Assembly: GCF_014297465.1 (NCBI RefSeq) | Contig: NZ_JACORT010000004.1 | Coordinates: 310,001-374,000, forward strand | Direction of reading: 5' to 3' | DNA: 64,000 nucleotides | Origin: Ramlibacter cellulosilyticus | GTDB taxonomy: Bacteria; Pseudomonadota; Gammaproteobacteria; Burkholderiales; Burkholderiaceae_C | Shown: in pieces, positions 9,548-19,379 of the stretch | Position numbering within the stretch: the first letter of the stretch is position 1 | Layout: each line of letters begins with the position of its first letter | The notes under the pieces: generated by a model | Seen by the model: the letters and a program-made list of their open reading frames with translations, nothing else | Databases searched by the model: none | What the model was told of the DNA's origin: nothing | Program-made: the position numbers and the translations under genes

Positions 9548-11472
9548 GCTGCACCTGTTCGGCTGAAGGCCAGGTCGCGCTCTTCTTCCGAGGCGACACG
9601 GCTGAGTTTCACACGTTCGTAACGATCGGTAAAGGACTGGCGGAACTGCACCCAGGCGACCGTGATCTTTGCCAGGCCGGCGGGTGCCCCCGGCCGCGCC
9701 ATCCAGCGCCGCCACCAGGCCGGGCACCAGCGCTGGAGCAGCGCGAAATCGGCCGCCAGCATGCGCTCGGCGCTGCCCGGCTGGCCCTGCCGGCCCGCCC
9801 TGCCGAGGAATTGGCGGTCGATGCGCGCCGATCCGTTCAGTTGGCACAGGATGACGTGCAGTCCGCCGCGTTCCAGCACTTCCGGCGCGCAGAGGATGTC
9901 GGTGCCGCGCCCGGCCATGCTGGTGGCGACCGTGATGCATCCCGCCTGGCCCGCGCGCGCGATCAGTTCGCTCTCTTCCCGGTCCTGGCGGGCGTTCAGC
10001 ACGCGGTGCGGGAGCCCCTGCGCTGCGAGGACGGCGGAAAGCGCCTCGGATTGCGCCACCGTCTCGGTGCCGACCAGCACGGCGCGTCCCTGCAGCGCCA
10101 GGGCTCGCGCGCGCGCCGCGACCTGCGGCCAGAGCGCGGCGCTGTCCGGCCACAAGGCCAGCGGCGGCGATGCGACGCGCGAAGGCGTACGGCGCGGCAC
10201 GAGCACCAGCCGCAGCCCGTACACCTGCCGCAGCTCCCGCGCCGCCTCCCGAACGGTGCCGCTGGCACCCGCCAGGCGGAGGTAGCGCGGAAAGAAGCGC
10301 TGGAAGGTGGTCTGGCTGTGGGGGCTGTTGCGGCGCGTGGCGGCCACGCCCTCCTTCAGCTCCACGAGCTGGTGCAGCCCGGCGGACCAGGCGCGACCGG
10401 CGGCGGCCCGGCCGGTGGTCTCGTCCACCAGGGCGACGGCGCCCTCGCGCACGACGTAGTCGCGGTCCCGCTGCAACCCGTGCAGCGCGAGCAGCGCGAG
10501 TTCCACGGCGTTCTCGCGGTGGACGCGATGGCCGAGGAGCGGGTGGTTCGCGACGGGCCAGCGGGCGAGGCGCTGGCGGCCCGCGGGCGTGAGCACGAAG
10601 CGGCGGCCTTCCGCGCCGCTCTCGTAATGCGTGCCGGCTTCGAGCTCGCGAGCCTGCGCCAGTGCGCCGGCGTGGAAAGCCTCCTCCAGCGCCGAGCCTT
10701 CCGCACGCGCGAGGACCAGCGGCACCCGCGCCTCGTCCACCAGCACCGTGTCCGCTTCGTCGAGGATGGCCATGCACAGGCCACGCAGCACGGGCTGGCT
10801 GCGGCCCGGCGCAGGCGCCGCCAGCCGGCGCGCGCGCCGCTCCAGCGGCGAGAGGTCGGTGGTGCGCAGCATCGCGTCGCGCAGGTAGTCGAACGCGAGT
10901 TCCTTCGCCGTGCAGTAGGTGACGTGCGCCGCGTAGGCCTGCCGGCGGCGGGCCGCATCCATGGACTGGGTGACGCAGTCCACGTGCAGGCCGAGCAGGC
11001 TGTAGAAGGGGCGCAGCCGCACGGCGTCCCGCTCGGCGAGGTAGTCGTTGGCGGTGACCACGTGCACCGGCGTGGAGGCCAGCGCGGCGACGGCCGCGGC
11101 CATCGCGATGGCCGCGGTCTTGCCCTCGCCCGTCGCCATCTCCGCCAGGCGGTCGTCCAGCAGCACGCGCGCGGCGAAGAGCTGCTGCCGGTGCGGCGCA
11201 TGTCCGAGCGCTGCGGCGAGCGCGCTCGCGGCGAGCACCGTCGCTTCGAGCAGCCACGCTTCGGGCTCGCCCGCGAGCGAGGACAGGGCCGCGAGGCGGC
11301 GCGGCAACTCGTCCGCGGGCACCGTCCCCGCCACGGCGGCGGCATCGGCGAAGCGGTGCAAGGCGCGGATGCCCGCGCGGCGCGGACGCCGCGGCGCACC
11401 GGCGCGGACATCCTGCTCGGGGTACTCGCCCCAGGCGAGGCCGGGAAAGGGCCAGCGGGCCGCGAGCGTCAT
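9544..11472 (-). CDS. Short SecA-like DEAD-type ATPase
   Basis: 642 residues against roughly 850-950 for housekeeping SecA. It keeps the SecA motor motifs: Walker A EMATGEGKT (111-119), HVVTANDYLAERD (about 137-149), the Walker B region ILDEADTVLVDEAR (236-249), VDETTGR and GLHQLVELKEG (about 349-375), MAGRGTDI (519-526) and GRAGRQGQPGS (557-567). After motif VI only about 75 residues remain, so most of the helical scaffold and wing and the C-terminal zinc/SecB-binding tail are missing. It is a paralogue and not the general translocase. It overlaps both neighbours by ATGA and lies between a membrane protease/adaptor and a periplasmic adaptor. I infer it drives export of the giant protein encoded by the same operon. 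A role as a cytosolic chaperone-like ATPase is an alternative. Confidence 0.9.
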   Translation of the reverse strand: MTLAARWPFPGLAWGEYPEQDVRAGAPRRPRRAGIRALHRFADAAAVAGTVPADELPRRLAALSSLAGEPEAWLLEATVLAASALAAALGHAPHRQQLFAARVLLDDRLAEMATGEGKTAAIAMAAAVAALASTPVHVVTANDYLAERDAVRLRPFYSLLGLHVDCVTQSMDAARRRQAYAAHVTYCTAKELAFDYLRDAMLRTTDLSPLERRARRLAAPAPGRSQPVLRGLCMAILDEADTVLVDEARVPLVLARAEGSALEEAFHAGALAQARELEAGTHYESGAEGRRFVLTPAGRQRLARWPVANHPLLGHRVHRENAVELALLALHGLQRDRDYVVREGAVALVDETTGRAAAGRAWSAGLHQLVELKEGVAATRRNSPHSQTTFQRFFPRYLRLAGASGTVREAARELRQVYGLRLVLVPRRTPSRVASPPLALWPDSAALWPQVAARARALALQGRAVLVGTETVAQSEALSAVLAAQGLPHRVLNARQDREESELIARAGQAGCITVATSMAGRGTDILCAPEVLERGGLHVILCQLNGSARIDRQFLGRAGRQGQPGSAERMLAADFALLQRWCPAWWRRWMARPGAPAGLAKITVAWVQFRQSFTDRYERVKLSRVASEEERDLAFSRTGAA

Positions 11473-13619
11473 GCCTGCCCGGTGGGGTTGAACTGCCGCA
11501 GCAGCAGCTGGCGCAGCGCACGCACGGCCTGCCACCCCACGGGTTGCGGTTCCAGCTGCAGCTTGACCCAGGCGCGCCCGCCGACGTGGCCGGCGGGGAC
11601 GTCGGGGACCACGACATCCAGCAGGAAGACCGGCTTCTGCGTGCGCAGCGCGTCGCGGTCCGCGGGGTCGACCGGCACCGGACCGCCGTGGCGGTCGGCG
11701 AGCGCCGCGCTCGGCAGCTGCTGCGTGGCCGCCGGCGTTTCGCTCGCCAGGGTCGCCGCGTGCGCGGTGAAGGGCGCGCCGGCCAGGCGCACCTCGATGG
11801 CACGCACCTGGCCGCGCACCCGCAGCATGTCTTCGTCCTGCAGCACCACGCGCACCTGCGCAGGTTCGGGCGCCAGGACGTAGCCGAGCATGGCGCCCCG
11901 CTTCGCGTAGCTGCCGGGGAGGTCCGCCTCGCGGGCCCACACGGTGCGGCCGCTGGCGTGCGCGCGCAGGTCCAGTTCCGCCAGCTGCTGCTCGGCGCGT
12001 TCGAGTTCCGCGGTGTTGCGCTCGATCTGCACCTGCGCGTCGCCGGCACGCGCGGGATCGTTCAGGAGCGCCGTGTATTGCTGCGCGAGCAGCCCGGTCC
12101 GCTCGCCCCATGCCTTCTCGCGTGCGGCGACCAGCGCGGGATCGGACAGTTGCATCACGACCTCGCCGGCGCGCACCGACGCGCCACCGGCGACCAGCGT
12201 CGCTTCGACGAAGCCGCCGGCCTGCGGACGCAGCTGCGCGTGCTCCGGCGGCCAGACGACGCCGCGCGCCACCACGCTCGCCGGTGCAGGCACCACGAAA
12301 AGGAGGACGGCTGCTGCGGCCAGCGTGCCCGCCGCGAGCTGCAGCGCCCGCCGCCGCGCAGCCGCGTCCGGAGCGCTGGCAGCCGTGCGCAGGAAGCCGC
12401 GGACCATGCCGGCGAGGAGCCAGCCCGCGAGGCCGAGCGCCACCAGCCAGCCCAGGAGCCACGAGTGCTGGCCCACCCAGAACACCAGCGCGAGCAGCAG
12501 GCCGAGGCGGTACGCCCAGGACGCAGGCGCGTAGAAGGCGAGCCACTTCGCTTCGCCCGCCGCGAGTGCGGAAGCCGGCAAGGGAGCCTCCGCGCCCAGC
12601 AGGCGGCGCCACCGCGAGGCCCACCATGCCTGGCTGCGCAGCGCCAGGTTCGGCAACTGCAGCAGGTCGCACAGGAGGTGGTAGCCGTCCAGCCGCACCA
12701 GCGGGTTGGCATTGAAGGCGAGCGTGGAGACCGAGCAGATCAGCAGCACGACGAGCGCGGCGTCGCGCGCGATGCCGGGCGTGAACGCCAGCCAGGCAAA
12801 CGCCGCCAGCGCCGCCAGCGCGAGTTCCACGACGACGCCGGCCGCGCTGACGGCCGCGCGCTGGCGCGCGGAGCCGAAGGCGTTGGCGGCACTCGCGTCG
12901 ACGTACGGCGCGGGGGTGAGGAACATCAGCGAAACGCCCACTTCGTGGACGGCGCCGCCGAAGCGGCGCACGGCCAGCGCGTGGCCCAGCTCGTGCAGGG
13001 ACTTGACCAGCGGGTATGCGACCCATGCGAGCGCGTAGCTCGATGGCGTCGCCAGCACCCGCAGCGCTTCGGCCTGCAGGGCGGGGAAATGGGCCGCGCA
13101 GGCCAGTGCGGCGGCGACCACGGCGACGGCCCAGAGCACGAACACCGGCCAGTGCGCGAGCGCCTCCGCCAGCGGCGCGAGCCGATCGAGCAGGCGCGAA
13201 GGGTCGAACAGGCGCGTGCGCAGCATCAGCGGATTGACGAAGGCGCGGCGGCGCTGCTGCTCGTCCTCGGCGCGGCGCGCGAACAGCAGCGACAGGTGCG
13301 GCGCGGCGTCGAAGTGCAGCATGCCCGCCCGGAACAGCTGCGCGAGCAGGCGCAGCACGTCGTCCTGGGTGGGTGCGTCGTCGCCGCCTCGCGCGAGCAG
13401 CAGCTGCCAGATCTCGCCCACGGTCTGCCGCCCGTCGCAGCGGCCGGCGAAGGCATAGGCGGCGGGGTTCAGGCGCAGCTGGCGGCCCGAGCCGGGTTCG
13501 ACCAGCACGTGCCACAACTGGTCGCGCACGCGGTGGCGCACGATCCGCAGGCCCGCGACCAGGCTGGGCTTGAGGGCCTCCACCCGGTACCAGGAACCGC
13601 TGACCAGCGGCTGCGCCAT
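11469..13619 (-). CDS. PqqD-like / M50 zinc metalloprotease / HlyD-type fusion membrane protein
   Basis: 716 residues. Residues 1-110 resemble a PqqD-like peptide-binding domain (GRCDGRQTVGEIWQLL). A polytopic membrane region follows with the M50 site-2-protease motif HELGH at 209-213 and a second zinc-ligand motif NPLVRLDGYH at 305-314. Further hydrophobic segments lie at about 160-175, 255-300, 365-400 and 450-475. The C-terminal part, from about residue 480, is an adaptor-like lipoyl/barrel region (GGFVEATLVAGGASVRAGE) with a helical section between its halves. Related fusions occur in peptide-export and bacteriocin loci. Here it may recognise and possibly cleave the N-terminal tag of the giant protein while forming part of an envelope conduit; that is inference. 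ATGA overlaps link it to the genes on both sides. Confidence 0.88.
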   Translation of the reverse strand: MAQPLVSGSWYRVEALKPSLVAGLRIVRHRVRDQLWHVLVEPGSGRQLRLNPAAYAFAGRCDGRQTVGEIWQLLLARGGDDAPTQDDVLRLLAQLFRAGMLHFDAAPHLSLLFARRAEDEQQRRRAFVNPLMLRTRLFDPSRLLDRLAPLAEALAHWPVFVLWAVAVVAAALACAAHFPALQAEALRVLATPSSYALAWVAYPLVKSLHELGHALAVRRFGGAVHEVGVSLMFLTPAPYVDASAANAFGSARQRAAVSAAGVVVELALAALAAFAWLAFTPGIARDAALVVLLICSVSTLAFNANPLVRLDGYHLLCDLLQLPNLALRSQAWWASRWRRLLGAEAPLPASALAAGEAKWLAFYAPASWAYRLGLLLALVFWVGQHSWLLGWLVALGLAGWLLAGMVRGFLRTAASAPDAAARRRALQLAAGTLAAAAVLLFVVPAPASVVARGVVWPPEHAQLRPQAGGFVEATLVAGGASVRAGEVVMQLSDPALVAAREKAWGERTGLLAQQYTALLNDPARAGDAQVQIERNTAELERAEQQLAELDLRAHASGRTVWAREADLPGSYAKRGAMLGYVLAPEPAQVRVVLQDEDMLRVRGQVRAIEVRLAGAPFTAHAATLASETPAATQQLPSAALADRHGGPVPVDPADRDALRTQKPVFLLDVVVPDVPAGHVGGRAWVKLQLEPQPVGWQAVRALRQLLLRQFNPTGQA

Positions 13620-15010
13620 CAGAGCGCGACGGACCAGAGCGCCAGCCGCATCCACGCGGCGGCGCGGTGGAACAGCAGCCAGCCGAGCGAACGCCGGCCG
13701 ACCTCGATCTTGGCGACCCCGCTCAGGCCCGGACGCAGCCCCGCCTCGCGCTCGGCCAGCACCGCCTCCACCTCGAAGTAATTGCGGCCATCCGCCGCGG
13801 TGGCGACCGGCACGATGCGACGCGTGGTGAACGCCAGCGGACGCTCCGGGCGTGCCGCCAGCGCGAGTTGCCCCCGCTGCCCGGGCGCCACGGCGCCGAT
13901 GTCGCCTTCGTCCACTTCGACGATCAGCCGGAAGCTGTCGCTGGGCGACAGCACCAGCAGGGTCTCGCCCTTCTGCACGGGCGCGCCGAGGTTCTGCCGC
14001 AGGTCGCCCTTGATCACGACGCCGTCGAACGGCGCGACCAGCTGGCTGCGCTCCAGCTGCGTCTCGGCCAGTTCCAGCAGCGCCTGGGCCTCCGCCGCGC
14101 GCGACTGGCTGATGACCATCTGCGTGCGATCGTTGCGCGCCTGGGCCGCACGGTACGCGTTCTCGTGCTGGCGCAGCTCGCTCTCGCGCCGCTTGCGTTC
14201 GAGTTCCAGGTCCTGCGAGGACAGCTGGGCGAGCGGCTGGCCGGCGGTCACGCGATCGCCCGGGCGCACGTTCGCCTGCTGGAGGAAGCCGTCGGTGGCC
14301 GCCACCACGGCGCGCTGGACCGATCCCTCCAGCCGCGCCGGCGCGCTGACGCGCCAGGGCCAGGGCAATGCGAGCGCGCCCACGACCAGCAGCACCGCGC
14401 TGCCGGCGAGCACCTGGCGGCGCGTGGGCGATCCGAGGTGCGCGCGGATCCAGCCGGCCGCGCGCCGGCGCCAGGGCGCCTCCGCGGCCGCCTTGAGCTC
14501 CAGCACGGGACCCGCGAAAGCCGCGACGTCTTCGCAGACCGCGAGTTGCGCGGGAGTGAAGGCCATGCCCGCGTCCCGTTCCAGCGTGAGGGCGCCGACG
14601 ATCCGTTGGCCCGCCACCAGCGGCACGCTGCAGGCCTGGCCCGTGCCCGCCAGCTGGCGCTGTGCGAGGCTGATGGGGGCATCGGCGGTGGCGGGGGGCC
14701 ACGCGATCGACAGTCGCTGGTCGAGCGCCTCGTGCATCGCGGCGAGCACGGCAGCCGCCGCGTCGTGGCGGGGGTCGAGTTCCACCTGCTGCGAGCTGCC
14801 GGCGATGCGCAGGTCCTCGCCTTCCAGCAGGCCGACGCTCACGCGGCGGCACCGCAGCAGGTCGCCCAGTTCCGCGGCGAGCGCAGTCGCGGCCTCGGCG
14901 AGCGGGCGGCGCGCGAGCACCGCCGCCTGGCAGCGCAGGACGGCGTCGGCCGCCGCTGGCGCCGGGTCGGGCGCCGCGGCTTGCAGCAGGTGGGCGGGGG
15001 CCTTGTCCAT
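13619..15010 (-). CDS. GAF-domain membrane-fusion (HlyD/RND-adaptor type) protein
   Basis: 463 residues. Residues about 25-175 look like a GAF sensor domain and would be cytoplasmic. A single transmembrane segment follows at about 200-218 (VLAGSAVLLVVGALALPW). Residues 225-463 are an adaptor: lipoyl half GFLQQANVRPGDRVTAGQ, a long charged coiled-coil hairpin at about 260-330, the second half APFDGVVIKGDLRQNLGAPV, and a barrel domain. A GAF domain on a membrane-fusion protein suggests that a cytoplasmic small ligand could gate the exporter (inference). It is the first gene of the operon; the next gene starts inside its stop codon. The upstream 146 bp probably carry the operon promoter. The bounds of the GAF call are approximate. 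Confidence 0.88.
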   Translation of the reverse strand: MDKAPAHLLQAAAPDPAPAAADAVLRCQAAVLARRPLAEAATALAAELGDLLRCRRVSVGLLEGEDLRIAGSSQQVELDPRHDAAAAVLAAMHEALDQRLSIAWPPATADAPISLAQRQLAGTGQACSVPLVAGQRIVGALTLERDAGMAFTPAQLAVCEDVAAFAGPVLELKAAAEAPWRRRAAGWIRAHLGSPTRRQVLAGSAVLLVVGALALPWPWRVSAPARLEGSVQRAVVAATDGFLQQANVRPGDRVTAGQPLAQLSSQDLELERKRRESELRQHENAYRAAQARNDRTQMVISQSRAAEAQALLELAETQLERSQLVAPFDGVVIKGDLRQNLGAPVQKGETLLVLSPSDSFRLIVEVDEGDIGAVAPGQRGQLALAARPERPLAFTTRRIVPVATAADGRNYFEVEAVLAEREAGLRPGLSGVAKIEVGRRSLGWLLFHRAAAWMRLALWSVAL

Positions 15011-15105
15011 GGAAACGCAGGTGGGCCGCCGGATTCTCCCGGACTGTCGAGGGCGTTACAAGATGAAACTGCGCCCTGGCGCCTTGCGGGCCCCACGCGC
15101 CGCCC

Positions 15106-15126
15106 TGCGGACCCATTCGGTCCGCA
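15106..15126. terminator. Inverted repeat between the epimerase gene and the secretion operon
   Basis: A perfect 8-bp inverted repeat (TGCGGACC / GGTCCGCA, 5-nt loop) in the 146-bp gap at 15011-15156. It sits downstream of the methylmalonyl operon and upstream of the GAF gene. No T-run follows in either direction, so it could be a weak terminator or an operator for the downstream operon. Nothing else in this gap is recognisable. Confidence 0.35.
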
Positions 15127-15156
15127 AACCGCGGCGCGCTTACAACAGGTGGTGCG

Positions 15157-15639
15157 TCAGGAAGCGGACTGCGCCAACGCGCGGAAGGCCTTCACCACCT
15201 CCGGCGGCGCCTGCACCAGCTCGATCAGCACGCCTTCGCCGCCCACGGGGAATTCCTCGTTGCCCTTGGGATGCACGAAGCAGATGTCGAAGCCGGCGCC
15301 GCCGCGGCGGACACCGCCCGGCGCGAAGCGCACGCCCTGCCCCTGGAGCCACTCCACCGCCCTGGGCAGGTCGTCGATCCACAGTCCCACGTGGTTCAAG
15401 GGCGTGGAATGCACGGCGGGCTTCTTCTCGGGGTCGAGCGGCTGCATCAGGTCGACTTCGACCTTCAGCGGGCCGACGCCCAGCGCGCAGATGTCCTCGT
15501 CGACGTTCTCGCGTTCGCTCTTGAAGGTGCCGGTGACCTCGAGGCCGAACAGGTCGACCCAGAGCTTCTGCAGCTTCAGCTTGTCGGGACCGCCGATGGC
15601 GATCTGCTGGATGCCCAGCACCTGGAACGGGCGGTTCAT
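15157..15639 (-). CDS. VOC-family protein, probable methylmalonyl-CoA epimerase
   Basis: 160 residues with two VOC beta-alpha-beta modules. The second module has [10 protein letters not shown] and the C-terminal LIELVQ, which fit the His and Glu metal ligands of methylmalonyl-CoA epimerase. The first ligand position reads IQQIAIGG, with Gln where the family normally has His. The enzyme would interconvert (S)- and (R)-methylmalonyl-CoA between propionyl-CoA carboxylase and the mutase. Its start overlaps the pccA stop (ATGA), and the operon contains all the other steps, which is the main reason for the call. Another VOC activity is possible because of the ligand change. Confidence 0.72.
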   Translation of the reverse strand: MNRPFQVLGIQQIAIGGPDKLKLQKLWVDLFGLEVTGTFKSERENVDEDICALGVGPLKVEVDLMQPLDPEKKPAVHSTPLNHVGLWIDDLPRAVEWLQGQGVRFAPGGVRRGGAGFDICFVHPKGNEEFPVGGEGVLIELVQAPPEVVKAFRALAQSAS

Positions 15640-17687
15640 CGCTCGAACTCCACGATCGGCTGGTCGACGGTCAGCGACTCGCCCTTGGAGGCGAGCACCT
15701 TGCCCACGACGCCGTCGGCCGAGGCAAAGAGCACGTTCTCCATCTTCATCGCTTCGATCACGGCGAGGCGCTCGCCGGCCTGCACCTTCTGTCCCGGTTG
15801 CACCGCCACGTCGACCAGCAGGCCCGGCATCGGCGAGAGCAGGAACTTGCTCATGTCGGGCGGCGCCTTGTAGGGCATCAGCTTGTACATCTGTGCCGTG
15901 CGCGGGGTGAGCACCAGAGCGTCGAGCCGCGTGCCGTTGTGGACGATGCGGAACGCCAGCGGGTTCCGTGCCACGCCGCGCTCCACCTGCGCCGTGAACT
16001 CCTTGCCGTTGGCGGTGCCGCGGATGCGGGCGCCGCCCAGGTGCCACTTGCTGGAGATGTCGTAGCGCTTGCCGTTCACCTCGATGGAACAGGCGCCGAC
16101 GCCGCCGTCGAAGCCGGTGACCTTCACGGGCAGGTGCTCGTGCCTGCCTTCGGCGTCGAGGCGGACCACGACGAACTCGCCGTTGACCTTGAACTCGTGG
16201 CCGCGCATCTGGCCGCTGATGCCGGACGCGCGCTCCAGCGCACGGCGGTTCGCGAAGGCGGCCAGCGCGGCGAGGAAGTCCTCGTCGTCGTGCGGCACGT
16301 CCTCGGCGCGGAAGCCCTTGCCGTAGTGCTCCGCGATGAAGCCGGTGTTGAAGTCACCCGCCACGAACTTCGGGTGCGCCAGCAGCGCCGCCTGGAAGGG
16401 GATGTTGCTCGAGATGCCGCGGATCACGAAGCCGTTGAGGGCCTCGCGCATCTTCGCGATCGCGTCGTTGCGGTCCGTGCCGTGCACGATCAGCTTGGCG
16501 ATCATCGAGTCGTAGTACATCGGGATCTCGCCGCCCTCGGCGACGCCCGTGTCCACGCGCACGCCCAGCAGGTGCTCGCGGTCCGAGGCCCACATGCTGG
16601 TGCGCGGCGGCTGGAAGCGCACGAGGCGGCCGGTGGACGGCAGGAAGTTGCGGAAGGGATCCTCCGCGTTGATGCGGCACTCGATCGCCCAGCCGTCACG
16701 CTTCACGTCCGCCTGCGTGACCGGCAGCTTCTCGCCGGCGGCCACGCGGATCATCAGTTCCACCAGGTCCAGCCCGGTGATGCATTCGGTGACCGGGTGC
16801 TCCACCTGCAGGCGGGTGTTCATCTCCAGGAAATAGAAGGACTGGTCCTTGCCGACCACGAACTCCACGGTGCCCGCGCTCTGGTACTTCACGGCCTTCG
16901 CCAGCGCCACGGCCTGCTCGCCCATCGCCTTGCGCGTCGTTTCGCTGATGAAGGGCGACGGCGCCTCCTCGATCACCTTCTGGTGGCGGCGCTGGATGGA
17001 GCACTCGCGCTCGTTGAGGTACACCACGTTGCCGTGAGCGTCGCCCAGCACCTGGATCTCGATGTGGCGCGGCTCCTCGACGAACTTCTCGATGAAGACG
17101 CGGTCGTCGCCGAAGCTGTTGCGCGCCTCGTTGCGGCAGGAGGTGAAACCCTCGAAGGCTTCCTTGTCGTTGAAGGCGACCCGCAGGCCCTTGCCGCCGC
17201 CGCCGGCGGAGGCCTTGATCATCACCGGGTAGCCGATGTCCTTCGCGATGGACACGGCCTGCTCCGCGGTCTCGATCGCGTCGTTGTAGCCGGGGATCGT
17301 GTTGACCCTGGCTTCCTTCGCCAGCTTCTTGGAGGCGATCTTGTCGCCCATGGCCGCGATGGAGTAGTGCTTGGGGCCGATGAACGTGATGCCCTCCTCC
17401 TCCACGCGCTTGGCGAAGTCCTCGTTCTCCGACAGGAAGCCGTAGCCGGGGTGGATGGCCTGCGCGCCGGTCTTCTTGCAGGCGGCGATGATCTTGTCGG
17501 CGACCAGGTAGCTCTCGCGGCTGGGCGGCGCACCGATGTACACGGCCTCGTCGGCGAGGCTCACGTGGCGCGCATCGCGGTCGGCATCCGAGTAGACGGC
17601 GACGGTGGCGATGCCCATCTTCTTCGCGGTGGCAATGACGCGGCAGGCGATTTCGCCGCGGTTGGCGATGAGGATCTTGGTGAACAT
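15636..17687 (-). CDS. pccA: Propionyl/acetyl-CoA carboxylase, biotin carboxylase/BCCP subunit
   Basis: 683 residues, a normal PccA length. It starts with [16 protein letters not shown], has the ATP-grasp glycine loop [12 protein letters not shown] and the biotin carboxylase motif [14 protein letters not shown], and ends with the biotinyl domain motif EAMKMEN, with biotinylated Lys at residue 648. It carboxylates biotin and delivers CO2 to the carboxyltransferase subunit PccB, giving methylmalonyl-CoA from propionyl-CoA. pccB lies upstream across a 159-bp gap with a long hairpin; the epimerase-like gene starts inside its stop codon. Neighbouring meaB and mutase genes favour propionyl-CoA as substrate. 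Confidence 0.95.
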   Translation of the reverse strand: MFTKILIANRGEIACRVIATAKKMGIATVAVYSDADRDARHVSLADEAVYIGAPPSRESYLVADKIIAACKKTGAQAIHPGYGFLSENEDFAKRVEEEGITFIGPKHYSIAAMGDKIASKKLAKEARVNTIPGYNDAIETAEQAVSIAKDIGYPVMIKASAGGGGKGLRVAFNDKEAFEGFTSCRNEARNSFGDDRVFIEKFVEEPRHIEIQVLGDAHGNVVYLNERECSIQRRHQKVIEEAPSPFISETTRKAMGEQAVALAKAVKYQSAGTVEFVVGKDQSFYFLEMNTRLQVEHPVTECITGLDLVELMIRVAAGEKLPVTQADVKRDGWAIECRINAEDPFRNFLPSTGRLVRFQPPRTSMWASDREHLLGVRVDTGVAEGGEIPMYYDSMIAKLIVHGTDRNDAIAKMREALNGFVIRGISSNIPFQAALLAHPKFVAGDFNTGFIAEHYGKGFRAEDVPHDDEDFLAALAAFANRRALERASGISGQMRGHEFKVNGEFVVVRLDAEGRHEHLPVKVTGFDGGVGACSIEVNGKRYDISSKWHLGGARIRGTANGKEFTAQVERGVARNPLAFRIVHNGTRLDALVLTPRTAQMYKLMPYKAPPDMSKFLLSPMPGLLVDVAVQPGQKVQAGERLAVIEAMKMENVLFASADGVVGKVLASKGESLTVDQPIVEFER

Positions 17688-17709
17688 GTTGGCTCGATCG
17701 AAGAATCTA

Positions 17710-17816
17710 GAACGCAGAGGTCGCAGAGGAGGCGCAGAAGTCGCAGAGGAACATCCGAACATCCACTCCTGGTTTTCTCTGCGACCTCTGCGAAACCTTT
17801 GCGACCTCTGCGTTCG
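17710..17816. repeat. Long imperfect inverted repeat between pccA and pccB
   Basis: Arms at 17710-17750 and 17776-17816 pair over about 40 bp with few mismatches around a 25-nt loop. The arms are built from the submotif CGCAGAGGTCGCAGAG and its complement. It fills most of the 17688-17846 gap inside an otherwise compact operon. It looks like a dispersed palindromic element rather than an intrinsic terminator, because no T-run follows. It may set the pccB/pccA mRNA ratio. Confidence 0.8.
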
Positions 17817-17846
17817 AAAGGGCTCGCGACGGCGCGGCGACAATCA

Positions 17847-19371
<1,525 letters not shown>

Positions 19372-19379
<8 letters not shown>

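Noticed and set aside
1..15010. Ordinary type I secretion (ABC exporter plus adaptor plus TolC) for the giant protein
   Set aside because: No ABC transporter gene is present in the visible operon and the motor is SecA-like. A type I system beyond base 1 cannot be excluded.
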